Shown piece after piece: positions 1 through 7,292 of a stretch of DNA of 17,249 nucleotides; within the stretch, counting starts at the first letter, position 1, and each line of letters starts with the position of its first letter. Both the position numbers and the translations under genes were made by a program. The notes below the pieces were generated by a model. That model had not been told where the DNA came from. It saw only the letters and a list, made by a program, of their open reading frames with translations, and did not search any database. The stretch is from Saprospiraceae bacterium (lineage in GTDB: Bacteria > Bacteroidota > Bacteroidia > Chitinophagales > Saprospiraceae): assembly GCA_027009605.1 (NCBI GenBank), contig JALVCY010000063.1:1-17249 (forward strand). Reading direction: 5' to 3'.

Positions 1-3
1 AAG

Positions 4-285
4 GGTTAAAGGTGAAAGGAAGGCAGCCAAGAGCTTTTCCCCTTGAACGCCGTAGGCAATTGAACGCCCGAAGGGCAAATTGAACGTGCGTAGCACAAAT
101 TGAACTAAAGGTCAAAGGTCAAAGGTCAAAGGTGAAGGGTCAAAGGTGAAAGGTAGGCAGCCAAGAGCTTTTCCCCTTGAACGCCGAAGGCAATTGAACG
201 CCCGAAGGGCAAATTGAACGTGCGAAGCACAAATTGAACTAAAGGTCAAAGGTCAAAGGTGAAGGGTCAAAGGTGAAAGGTAGGC
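4..285. repeat. GGTSAAR heptamer tandem arrays
   Basis: Seven-base steps of the form GGT(C/G)AA(A/G) run head to tail in three places. At 4-24 they are GGTTAAA, GGTGAAA and GGAAGGC. At 110-158 there are three GGTCAAA, then GGTGAAG, GGTCAAA, GGTGAAA and GGTAGGC. At 244-285 the same series occurs with only two leading GGTCAAA steps. The one-step difference between the last two arrays looks like slippage or unequal exchange. The arrays separate the mini-hairpin clusters. Confidence 0.85.
22..282. repeat. Two tandem ~130-bp repeat units, with a partial third copy at 384-449
   Basis: Unit 1 spans 22-155 (134 bp) and unit 2 spans 156-282 (127 bp), both beginning GGCAGCCAAGAGC. They are nearly identical. 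Unit 2 lacks one 7-base GGTCAAA step, and two T-to-A changes fall exactly in the loops of small inverted repeats (53 versus 187, and 91 versus 224). A partial third copy lies at 384-449 and has lost one T before its second TGAACG. Each unit holds three mini-hairpins followed by a heptamer array. The window begins inside the tail of a further copy, so the block may extend to the left. I see no coding potential; the small minus-strand open frames here are repeat-derived. Confidence 0.9.
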
Positions 286-440
286 AAGAAAGAACTATTA
301 CTCCTTGAACGTCCGTAGGACATTGAACGCCGAAGGCAAGAACAAACCACCATGATTTTTTTAACCACGAAAAACACGAAAGCCCCCTTGAACGCCGTAG
401 GCAATGAACGCCCGAAGGGCAAATTGAACGTGCGTAGCAC
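49..440. repeat. Array of eleven C(GNA)G mini-hairpins with TGAAC spacers
   Basis: Eleven short perfect inverted repeats each follow the word TGAAC. They lie at 49-57, 66-76, 86-96, 183-191, 200-210, 220-230, 311-321, 329-337, 394-402, 410-420 and 430-440. The stems are GCC/GGC, GCCC/GGGC, GTGC/GCAC or GTCC/GGAC. Every loop is GAA (six times) or GTA (five times), closed by a C-G pair. GNA triloops closed by C-G are known to make unusually stable DNA mini-hairpins. Stem sequence varies with both arms matching, while only the middle loop base differs, so the structure itself appears to be maintained. The function is unknown. Confidence 0.8.
362..381. repeat. Short CACGAAA direct repeat
   Basis: The words CCACGAAAA and ACACGAAAG sit side by side just before the partial third repeat unit. 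Similar CACGAAA doublets occur between genes in other bacterial genomes as far as I recall, but I cannot check that here. No gene or clear structure is attached to it. Confidence 0.35.
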
Positions 441-475
441 AAGTTGAACGGTCATCAGCCATTATTCCAAAAAAA

Positions 476-508
476 TTGGAGAACTTGCTTTTTTTTCCCC
501 TATCTTTA
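476..508 (+). promoter_or_regulatory. Possible promoter of the hydrolase gene
   Basis: TATCTTTA at 501-508 matches seven of eight positions of the Bacteroidota -7 element TAnnTTTG. A TTG at 476-478 could serve as the -33 element, but the 22-base spacing is longer than the usual 19 or so. Transcription would start near 513-516, giving a leader of about 20 bases to the ATG at 533. The call rests on one good box. Confidence 0.3.
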
Positions 509-532
509 GGTTTTGCTCCCAAATCAGAACAG

Positions 533-1480
533 ATGAAAGGATTTTCCCAATTTATTTTTTTAGTGCTATTTTTGCTCTATTCCCCTATGTTTATTTTTGC
601 GCAAGCAGCAGATAGCCTAGTACTAAATACGCCTACCGGGGACTTGTATGGCACTTTGCTTACGCCAAAAACAGACCAAAAAGTACCTGTGGTGCTATTT
701 ATTGTAGGTTCGGGGCCGACGGATAGAGACGGCAATTCACCTTATACCAAAAATAATAGTCTAAAATTTTTGGCGGAAGCCCTTCAAGAAAAAGGCATCG
801 CCAGCCTGCGTTATGATAAACGAGGCATCGCTCAGAGCTCCAAGGCACTTGATTCTGTTCAAAATCTCAGGTTGGATACTTGGGTTCAGGATGCCAAGGA
901 CTGGGTGCATCTTCTCCAAAAAAGGAATCAATTTTCGACCATCACCATTCTAGGACATAGTCAAGGTTCGCTCGTTGGGATGTTGGCCGCTCAAGATAGC
1001 GCTGTGAATAAATACATTTCTGCCGCCGGTGCCGGTGCCCCCATTAACGAGATATTAGAAACACAATTAGCCGCCAACAGTCCGTTAGTCTTAGGCGCTG
1101 CCAAACCTATTTTGGATAGCCTGGCGGCAGGGTATTTGGTACAGCAAGTACCGCCTATGTTACAATCTCTTTTTGCGCCACAGGTTCAGCCTTTTCTAAT
1201 TTCGTGGATGAAGTATGACCCGGCCAAGGCCATTAAAAAACTAGATATTCCATGCCTAATCATCCAAGGAAATACAGACTTGCAAGTTTCGGTGAAAGAT
1301 GCCCAAAACTTAAAAGATGCTAATCCCAAAGCCCAATTGCTCATCATCGACCAAATGAATCACCTTTTTAAGCAAGTATCCGATAACCGCGCCGAAAATA
1401 TGAAAACCTATACCAATCCTGACCTGCCTGTTATGCCCAAATTTGTCGATGGCATTGTGCAGTTTGTAAAGGATAGATAA
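533..1480 (+). CDS. Secreted alpha/beta hydrolase, S33/serine-hydrolase-like
   Basis: The 315-residue product is a predicted exported serine hydrolase of the alpha/beta fold. It opens with a signal peptide (residues 1-23, hydrophobic core FIFLVLFLLY, cleavage near FAQ). VVLFIVGSGPTDRDGN (53-68) is the typical oxyanion-side motif of this family. The nucleophile elbow is GHSQG with Ser143, and the other triad members are probably Asp249 in GNTD and His277 in MNHLF. The substrate cannot be told from sequence; esterase, thioesterase and peptidase are all possible. An in-frame TTG at 476 would add 19 residues ahead of the signal peptide, so the ATG at 533 is chosen. It follows the repeat block and converges on the response-regulator gene 27 bases downstream, with no clear terminator between them. 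Confidence 0.88.
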   Translation: MKGFSQFIFLVLFLLYSPMFIFAQAADSLVLNTPTGDLYGTLLTPKTDQKVPVVLFIVGSGPTDRDGNSPYTKNNSLKFLAEALQEKGIASLRYDKRGIAQSSKALDSVQNLRLDTWVQDAKDWVHLLQKRNQFSTITILGHSQGSLVGMLAAQDSAVNKYISAAGAGAPINEILETQLAANSPLVLGAAKPILDSLAAGYLVQQVPPMLQSLFAPQVQPFLISWMKYDPAKAIKKLDIPCLIIQGNTDLQVSVKDAQNLKDANPKAQLLIIDQMNHLFKQVSDNRAENMKTYTNPDLPVMPKFVDGIVQFVKDR

Positions 1481-1507
1481 CGACATAGCAAAAAACTGTA
1501 ACTCATG

Positions 1508-2248
1508 TTATCCATCTTGCATCAACCGAAGCAATTCTGTCTTCTTAGTTTTGCTGCACGGTATTTCTCCGCCAGCCATTTCAATCATCCCGTTGTTTAG
1601 GATGCCATCGATATACTTTAAGTTGACTAGGTGGGATTTGTGGCAATTGAAAAAGCCTTTCCCTTCGACCATTTTTGAGAACTTGCCAATACTATAAGAA
1701 CTGAGTAACGATGAATTATCTGCCATTAAAATTTGAGTATATCCATCTACACCGCTAAAACGAACAATGTCATTTAGCTTTAGAAAGCGGATGCCTTTTT
1801 GTAAGGGAACGGCAATTTTAGCGGTTTGCTTCTGAGCCATCAGGTGGGATAATAGCAACTTGTTTTTGTCTATGGATTGCTTCTCTTTAATATTTTTAAT
1901 GGCTCGATTGACTACTTTGGTGAGTTCGTCGGAGTCAATCGGCTTAACGATATAACCCATGGCCGCATGATTGATGGCTTCAATGGCATAGTCATTATAG
2001 GCCGTCACAAAAATAATCTCAAAACTAGGATTATCGACCTGCGAAAGCACATCAAATCCACTCAAAACAGGCATCGTAATATCCAAAAATACTAAGTCCG
2101 GCTGCTGCCTATTGATGGCCTGAATAGCTCCTTGCGGGTTCGTAAATTCTGCTTCTATATGAATTTCCGGAAAGTGCTTTTGCAACTTCAAGCGAAGCAT
2201 ATCCAAGGCTCTTTGTTCATCGTCAACTAATAGGGCTTTAATCATCAT
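1508..2248 (-). CDS. LytTR-family response regulator
   Basis: This 246-residue protein is a two-component response regulator of the LytR/AlgR type. The receiver domain (about 4-120) has acidic residues Asp9 and Asp10, phospho-acceptor Asp56 in FLDITMP, Thr82 in FVTAY and Lys102 in VKP. The DNA-binding LytTR domain (about 145-243) shows the usual pattern, with FLKLNDIVRFSGVDGYTQI and CHKSHLVNLKYI. The start ATG (2248-2246) overlaps the kinase stop TGA in a 4-base ATGA, which implies translational coupling. A second ATG follows directly, so the start could be one codon later. It should receive phosphate from the kinase encoded just upstream and bind direct repeats at its target promoters, which are not identified here. 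Confidence 0.95.
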   Translation of the reverse strand: MMIKALLVDDEQRALDMLRLKLQKHFPEIHIEAEFTNPQGAIQAINRQQPDLVFLDITMPVLSGFDVLSQVDNPSFEIIFVTAYNDYAIEAINHAAMGYIVKPIDSDELTKVVNRAIKNIKEKQSIDKNKLLLSHLMAQKQTAKIAVPLQKGIRFLKLNDIVRFSGVDGYTQILMADNSSLLSSYSIGKFSKMVEGKGFFNCHKSHLVNLKYIDGILNNGMIEMAGGEIPCSKTKKTELLRLMQDG

Positions 2249-5055
2249 GAGAAATCTTTTTGGAGTTTATTTTTATGTTTGGATTGAATTATTTTGCCAA
2301 TCTGCCGGATGTCAAATTGCACGGCTGTACCGGACTTATCTTCCACATTATCAGTGACTTGTAGGGATATATCCCAATGCTTGGATTGGTTGAGCAAGTC
2401 GATTTTTTCTAACAAAACCTTGGTAGAACTTAGGCGGCGATTGGCCAATGATTTTTTTAATACTTCTTGAACGTTTTTCCAACCAACTCCGTCATCAGCA
2501 ATGATAATTCGATAGGCTTTTTGATTTATTCTTTCCAATTTTACCAGAATATGGCCAATGCCTTTTTTATGGAAGATTCCATGATTGACTGCATTTTCCA
2601 AAATGGGTTGTAAGAGCATCGTCGGAATATACGTGTTCATCAAATCCAACGACCGATCAATCCAAAAATCAAATTTTAATTGCTCCCCAAATCGCATTTG
2701 CTCAATAGATAGATAGAGTTCTAAAAGCTCTAATTCATCTTTCAGGCAGATGGCACGCTTGCGCGAAAAATTAAAAAACAATCGAATGAGTTTGGAGAAT
2801 TGAACTAGATATTTTTCCGAAAGGTCAATGTCGTTATTCGCAATATAATACTGTATGGCATTGAGCGAATTAAACACAAAATGTGGATTCATCTGACTGC
2901 GAAGTGCGTATAATTCTTGCTCAATTTCTTTTTGTCTAACGGACAACCTTTGCTTTTGTTTTTTTAATTGCTTACGGTTATACTTGATGAAAATATATAT
3001 AATACTAAGTAAAACCCAACCAATGAACAGCCCTCTAAAGATGGAAGTTTGATACCATAATGGTTGGATATCAAAACTAAGAAAAGTGGTTTGAGTGCCT
3101 TTTTTTATTTCTAACTTATAATGATTGGGGCGGAGATTATTGAAGTTTAGGTTGGCAGTGTTTGTTTGTTGCCAATTTTTGATGGTGGGAAGCAATCGGT
3201 ATTCAAAATGCCTATTTCTATTCGTGAAATCAATAAAACCAATTTTTACATCGAGTTGGGAATCCGCTTGATACTCAATGGCCGTATCATTCGGGACTAA
3301 GTGAGCACCATAAGAAATGGACTTGAAGTAAATATTTGAAATCCTTGGCGCACTTTGCCTTCTATGTTTCGGGATCAGGCATAGCCCTGTGTTGGAAGCC
3401 ACGACCAAGCTGTCTCCAAAAGCTAACACATCTAAAGTACTCTTAGAGAGAAGGCCGTCTGCCTGTGTGTATTTTTTGACGAAAGTCGTTCGGTCTTGGC
3501 CAAGATGGTATTGTAGAATACCGGAGTTTGTAGCCAGCCAAAGTTGACCGTCTTGAGAAAAAGCAGAAGGAATAGACAAGAAACCGGATTGTGGCAATAG
3601 TTCTACTCGCTCCAAATCAGTCACATATCCACCAAAACCATCGGTACAGATAATTAGTTTGGCATCAGATGTATCCAGATGTAAAATGGGTTTATCGAAC
3701 GTATTGTGACCTATTTTGACCTTGGTGATTCGACCGTTGCTGTATTCTTGGAGACCGTTGGCAGATGCCAAAAAGAGACGATTTTGATAAATAAAAAAAT
3801 CACTAAGTCCAATGGATGCAGTACTTTTTCCATATTCAAAATTAGCCGAATCCAAAGCAATTATGCCGGTCGAGCTAATGCCAAACAACGTGTCCTGAAA
3901 CATTAGCAAGTCAAAAATGGCTAGCTTTTCCAAATCCCTAGGGTATTTTTTTTGTTGTTTCCCTTGTTGTTTGAAGTAATTTAAGTCGGTTAGATAATAG
4001 GTTGTTGAGCCTATCGGAATGGCCGTGTAGATGGATGCTGTGTCCTTTATCAATAGCTGAAAACTTCCATTTTGGGGTAGGTATTCATAAAAACCTTTGT
4101 TAAAAACAGAGGCAATAATGGTCTGATTGATTTTTTTAAGGCGGCTTACTTTGTGACCCATCATGGGATAGTTGCTCTGCCTTGCCGCCGCATCCATAAA
4201 ATAAACACCATTGGACAAGGTGGCCATCCATAGATTGCCGTCCCGGTCAACCGTACTGTTGTGAGCATGGTAATTATTAGGGAGTTTTGTGATGTTTGTC
4301 AAATTGCCGGCACTATTTAAGATAGCGTTAAAGCCCATTCCACAGATTTGGATGGTGCCATTCTGTACAAAAAAGCGAGCGTATTTTGTTTGTGAAAGCC
4401 CCGGGTCAAATTCGTCATAGCGATGCTTGATGACTTGCCCGCTATTTTGATTTAAGATGATGTAGCTATTTTGACCTAAACAAATAGACAAGCTATCATT
4501 TATTCGCCCCAAATAATAGGCACCGGTTTCTTTGCTCAGTGCCTTTAATAGCCGTTTACTGCTTTGTATCCATTTTTTTGCTTTCACCGGATTCTGCACC
4601 CAACGGAGATTTTCTTTTCCCGTAAGGGAGCCGGATACTTCATAATATTCATTGCCTGTAACAAAGGCTATCTCATTGCCTGCTTGCAAGATGATACTGG
4701 GATAAAGGATTTCCGTAGTGTCTTGGCGACCAAAAGCAACCACTTCATTGTCCAATATATAGCCCAACTTGGCAGCACGTGTCAAAAACCATACTTTGCC
4801 ATCAGGCGTAAAACGAAAATCCCAAATGTCATTCATGGGAAGCCCGTCTTGGGTAGTAAATATCTTGAATTCTTCGCCGTCATATCTGGCCATCCCATGG
4901 TCTGTCAGAATCCAAATAAACCCCCGATAGTCTTGCGCAATTTTATAGACATGATTGCTCGGCAAGCCGTTGTCCATGGTGTAATGCCGTATTTTTTGGG
5001 CATTCACCACAGACGAAAAGCAAAGCAGCAACGCAAGTAGGCGAATTATAGACAT
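2245..5055 (-). CDS. Two-component sensor: periplasmic beta-propeller plus LytS-type histidine kinase
   Basis: The 936-residue hybrid-length sensor begins with a signal peptide (1-19, VVNA/Q). A long periplasmic region (about 20-565) follows, with propeller repeats such as GLPSNHVYKIAQDYRGFIWILTD rendered here as GLPSNHVY...GFIWI (31-50), DGNLWMAT (272-279) and DGQLWLAT (502-509). A beta-sandwich of the Y_Y_Y type probably covers about 590-665. One membrane segment lies at about 673-691, then a charged coiled coil. The His_kinase (LytS/YehU) module has QMNPHFVFNSLNAIQ with phospho-acceptor His725, the N box LQPILENAVNHG (815-826) and the G box DDGVGW (854-859). It likely senses an envelope ligand and signals to the LytTR regulator. 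An in-frame TTG at 5073 would overlap the candidate promoter, so the ATG at 5055 is preferred. Confidence 0.92.
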   Translation of the reverse strand: MSIIRLLALLLCFSSVVNAQKIRHYTMDNGLPSNHVYKIAQDYRGFIWILTDHGMARYDGEEFKIFTTQDGLPMNDIWDFRFTPDGKVWFLTRAAKLGYILDNEVVAFGRQDTTEILYPSIILQAGNEIAFVTGNEYYEVSGSLTGKENLRWVQNPVKAKKWIQSSKRLLKALSKETGAYYLGRINDSLSICLGQNSYIILNQNSGQVIKHRYDEFDPGLSQTKYARFFVQNGTIQICGMGFNAILNSAGNLTNITKLPNNYHAHNSTVDRDGNLWMATLSNGVYFMDAAARQSNYPMMGHKVSRLKKINQTIIASVFNKGFYEYLPQNGSFQLLIKDTASIYTAIPIGSTTYYLTDLNYFKQQGKQQKKYPRDLEKLAIFDLLMFQDTLFGISSTGIIALDSANFEYGKSTASIGLSDFFIYQNRLFLASANGLQEYSNGRITKVKIGHNTFDKPILHLDTSDAKLIICTDGFGGYVTDLERVELLPQSGFLSIPSAFSQDGQLWLATNSGILQYHLGQDRTTFVKKYTQADGLLSKSTLDVLAFGDSLVVASNTGLCLIPKHRRQSAPRISNIYFKSISYGAHLVPNDTAIEYQADSQLDVKIGFIDFTNRNRHFEYRLLPTIKNWQQTNTANLNFNNLRPNHYKLEIKKGTQTTFLSFDIQPLWYQTSIFRGLFIGWVLLSIIYIFIKYNRKQLKKQKQRLSVRQKEIEQELYALRSQMNPHFVFNSLNAIQYYIANNDIDLSEKYLVQFSKLIRLFFNFSRKRAICLKDELELLELYLSIEQMRFGEQLKFDFWIDRSLDLMNTYIPTMLLQPILENAVNHGIFHKKGIGHILVKLERINQKAYRIIIADDGVGWKNVQEVLKKSLANRRLSSTKVLLEKIDLLNQSKHWDISLQVTDNVEDKSGTAVQFDIRQIGKIIQSKHKNKLQKDFS

Positions 5056-5070
5056 GGTTGATTTCTTGTT

Positions 5071-5102
5071 CAAAAAATAGTCATTGGTCTAGTGCCTATG
5101 AA
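5071..5102 (-). promoter_or_regulatory. Possible promoter of the sensor-regulator operon
   Basis: On the minus strand TTCA (5102-5099) is followed after 19 bases by TATTTTTTG (5079-5071), close to the Bacteroidota TTTG-N19-TAnnTTTG pattern but with one extra T in the -7 box and a mismatch in the -33 box. The start site would fall only about 10 bases before the ATG at 5055, a very short leader. Confidence 0.3.
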
Positions 5103-5159
5103 CTACGGCTATCTTACGTATTTTTGTAGGTTTTGTTGGACTTCGTCGGCGGTATGGAC

Positions 5160-5192
5160 AACTTTCCAAAAGTTTAAAACTTTTGGAAAGTT
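5160..5192. terminator. 16-bp perfect inverted repeat, probable terminator
   Basis: The left arm AACTTTCCAAAAGTTT (5160-5175) and its perfect complement (5177-5192) flank a single A at 5176. It begins 8 bases past the stop of the fibronectin type III gene and lies before the promoter of the sensor gene, the right place to end the three-gene operon. No U-rich run follows on the minus strand, so termination is inferred from position and stem strength. A protein-binding site is the alternative. Confidence 0.5.
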
Positions 5193-5200
5193 CACAAAGC

Positions 5201-7282
5201 CTAACTGCCCTTAAAAACCACCACAGGACTGACTTTAGATTCACCGCCGTCATGTGTAAATACCTTCACAGCAAAAGAACTACCGGCTAGGTTTTTCTTG
5301 ATTTTGGCCTGCTTGTTTTTAGTGCTCATCAACCGGCGCAAACGCCCTTTTTCATCCTTCTTGTAGATGATGAATACGGCATCTTTATACTTTGACGGAT
5401 AAGTCCAAGTCAATTGAAATTCTTGCTCTAGTTTATTGATTTTCAAGTTATTAACAACAGGGCGCACTCCATTGTCATACGGGCGTGCTGCTACCGGAAA
5501 GGCATAATCCGAGTATAAATCACTATCATCTTTTGCCCGTAAGCTGTAGTAGTATTTGACCTTTTGTTTGACCTTTTTGTCGATGTATTTTTTGCTGCCT
5601 TTCGGAATATTGGCCAAGATGCGCCAAGGCTGATTGTTGTCTGTTCGACGATACAAAAAATGGCTGACCACATCCCGGCTGGAACTAGGGGCAAAGTGCA
5701 ATTCCACTTGATCCGTCCCAACCAACACCTTTTTGAAAACAGGTGTGACCGGCGCAATGGTATCCGGACGCTTCACTTTCAAAATATCAGAAAAGACCGA
5801 TTGGTTAAAATTATAATCCAACGCCTTGGTGCGATAATAAATGTACGGGGTCAGAGAGTTTAAAGTGACCGTATCATAAAACACCAACTGTACAGGACGA
5901 ATGATAGAATCCGTAGGGTCAAATCCTTCCCGGATGACAGAAAACTCATGTTCCGATCCGTTCGCTCTGAAGAGCCGGTAGCCCATCAAATCTTCTTCCT
6001 TGTTGAGTTCAATCGTCACCGTAACGACTCCGTTGGAATCAATTTTGCCGGATACAAATTTCGGCTTAGCCGGTGGTACGGAATCAATCAAGGTCACAAA
6101 ATAAGGAGGTGTGCTGCTATAATTTCCGGCGGTATCCACAGCTTGCACCACGTAATAATTAGGATGGTGCGTGACAAAAGTCGTGTCCACAAAGCTGCGG
6201 CTGCCTTTCGGCAAAACGCCATTGGAGATGATTTCAAAATTGCCCTTATTGGTTGGACTGCGTCCGATTACAAAGCCCTTGAAGTCGCCTTCCATGGGCT
6301 TGAGCAGTTTCCACTCCAAATGGACTTCCTTTTGTTTTGCATGTTTTGCTTTAACAAAAATGGGAGCTTGGGGCGGAGTCAAGTCTCTAGGCATGCCTTT
6401 CGCTTCTCCGAATTTTACCTTTTCCCCGAAAGGGGTAAAACCATAAAACCGGTATTCATAGACTTGATAATTGACCAAATTAGTATCCTGAAAAGTATTC
6501 ACAAATCCATCTCCTAAATTATAAATAGGCGTTTCATTGAGTGTAATCCATTGATGCGTTTGTGGGTCTTTTCTTTCGGCAATGACTCCGCTTACGATGT
6601 CTTTTTCTTCCCATTGAAAACTCAACTTTCGTTCGCCTTCTTTGATGGTAATAAGTCGCTCTTCAAAAGGCTCTTCAACCGCTTGAATAGAGAAAATGTC
6701 AGATTCCACTTGGTATTCGGTATTATTTTGCGCAAGCGCTATCCGGTAAAGATATACTTTTTGGGAAATGACATTTGGGTCTTCAAAACTAATCCCGATG
6801 GCCTTGGCAACCGCTGCATCTTTCAACGCACTCATCGCAAAAATCATATACTCAAAGTCTTCCTTACTCTTGGCTTCTTTGAGCTCTTTGATGCCCTCGT
6901 CCAAAGAAAATGACGTGCCTTTCTTATCATCCATCTGGTCATAAAAATCCTTGGCCAACTCTAATAAATCTTTGGTTTCTCCCTTGGCATTCCGGATGGC
7001 CTGTCGCCATTGCTCGGGCGTATAGGCACGTGTTTTTCCTATTGTCTTAAAATCCAATTCGCTAATATCTTCAGGGTGTCCTTCCAAAAGTGCACGCTGG
7101 ATAACGAACCCGTTTTTCAGGCCGACATAAAACACTTTTTTCTTGTCCGGTAAGAAGCGTAATTGAACCTTGCCTTGTTGGTAGCGACCTAGGATATTGA
7201 TTTGAGCTTTAATCTTCTCGGCTTGCGCAAATGATGCCGACGAGAAGAAAAGTATGGATAGAATTAAAATGTAATTTTTCAT
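5201..7282 (-). CDS. Secreted fibronectin type III-repeat protein
   Basis: This 693-residue protein has a signal peptide (1-20, ASFAQ) and no further membrane segment, so it should be exported. Residues about 25-200 form an N-terminal region I do not recognise, with a helical part near 88-165 (YTPEQWRQAIRNAKGETKD onward). After that come about five beta-sandwich domains of fibronectin type III type, roughly 205-297, 302-398, 402-503, 508-598 and 606-690. They are marked by DLTPPQAPIF, DSVPPAKPKF and DTIAPVTPVF linkers and by YYVVQAVDTAGNYS-like strands. No catalytic motif is visible, so a structural, adhesive or partner-binding role is likely. It is the last gene of the operon, starting 10 bases after the giant-protein gene. 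No C-terminal sorting domain of the type IX secretion kind is obvious. Confidence 0.85.
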   Translation of the reverse strand: MKNYILILSILFFSSASFAQAEKIKAQINILGRYQQGKVQLRFLPDKKKVFYVGLKNGFVIQRALLEGHPEDISELDFKTIGKTRAYTPEQWRQAIRNAKGETKDLLELAKDFYDQMDDKKGTSFSLDEGIKELKEAKSKEDFEYMIFAMSALKDAAVAKAIGISFEDPNVISQKVYLYRIALAQNNTEYQVESDIFSIQAVEEPFEERLITIKEGERKLSFQWEEKDIVSGVIAERKDPQTHQWITLNETPIYNLGDGFVNTFQDTNLVNYQVYEYRFYGFTPFGEKVKFGEAKGMPRDLTPPQAPIFVKAKHAKQKEVHLEWKLLKPMEGDFKGFVIGRSPTNKGNFEIISNGVLPKGSRSFVDTTFVTHHPNYYVVQAVDTAGNYSSTPPYFVTLIDSVPPAKPKFVSGKIDSNGVVTVTIELNKEEDLMGYRLFRANGSEHEFSVIREGFDPTDSIIRPVQLVFYDTVTLNSLTPYIYYRTKALDYNFNQSVFSDILKVKRPDTIAPVTPVFKKVLVGTDQVELHFAPSSSRDVVSHFLYRRTDNNQPWRILANIPKGSKKYIDKKVKQKVKYYYSLRAKDDSDLYSDYAFPVAARPYDNGVRPVVNNLKINKLEQEFQLTWTYPSKYKDAVFIIYKKDEKGRLRRLMSTKNKQAKIKKNLAGSSFAVKVFTHDGGESKVSPVVVFKGS

Positions 7283-7292
7283 GTCTTAGATT

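Noticed and set aside
1..285. CRISPR array
   Set aside because: The repeated units are 127-134 bp, directly adjacent, with no unique spacers of regular length and no cas genes.
49..440. Classical REP elements of the RAYT type
   Set aside because: GTAG occurs only inside hairpin loops instead of at the 5' foot of a longer stem, and no RAYT transposase gene is in the window.
239..455. Small minus-strand coding regions in the left repeat block
   Set aside because: They are made almost wholly of repeat units and hairpins, have no recognisable protein features and overlap each other.
476..532. TTG start of the hydrolase at 476
   Set aside because: It would put 19 residues before a clear signal peptide, and the TTG lies within the candidate promoter.
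1476..1512. Bidirectional terminator between hydrolase and response regulator
   Set aside because: GATAAC/GTTATC is only a 6-bp inverted repeat with a 25-base loop and overlaps both stop codons; too weak to call.
4564..5040. 158-codon plus-strand open frame
   Set aside because: It lies opposite the sensor kinase, whose reading frame has strong family matches; the antisense product looks like no protein.
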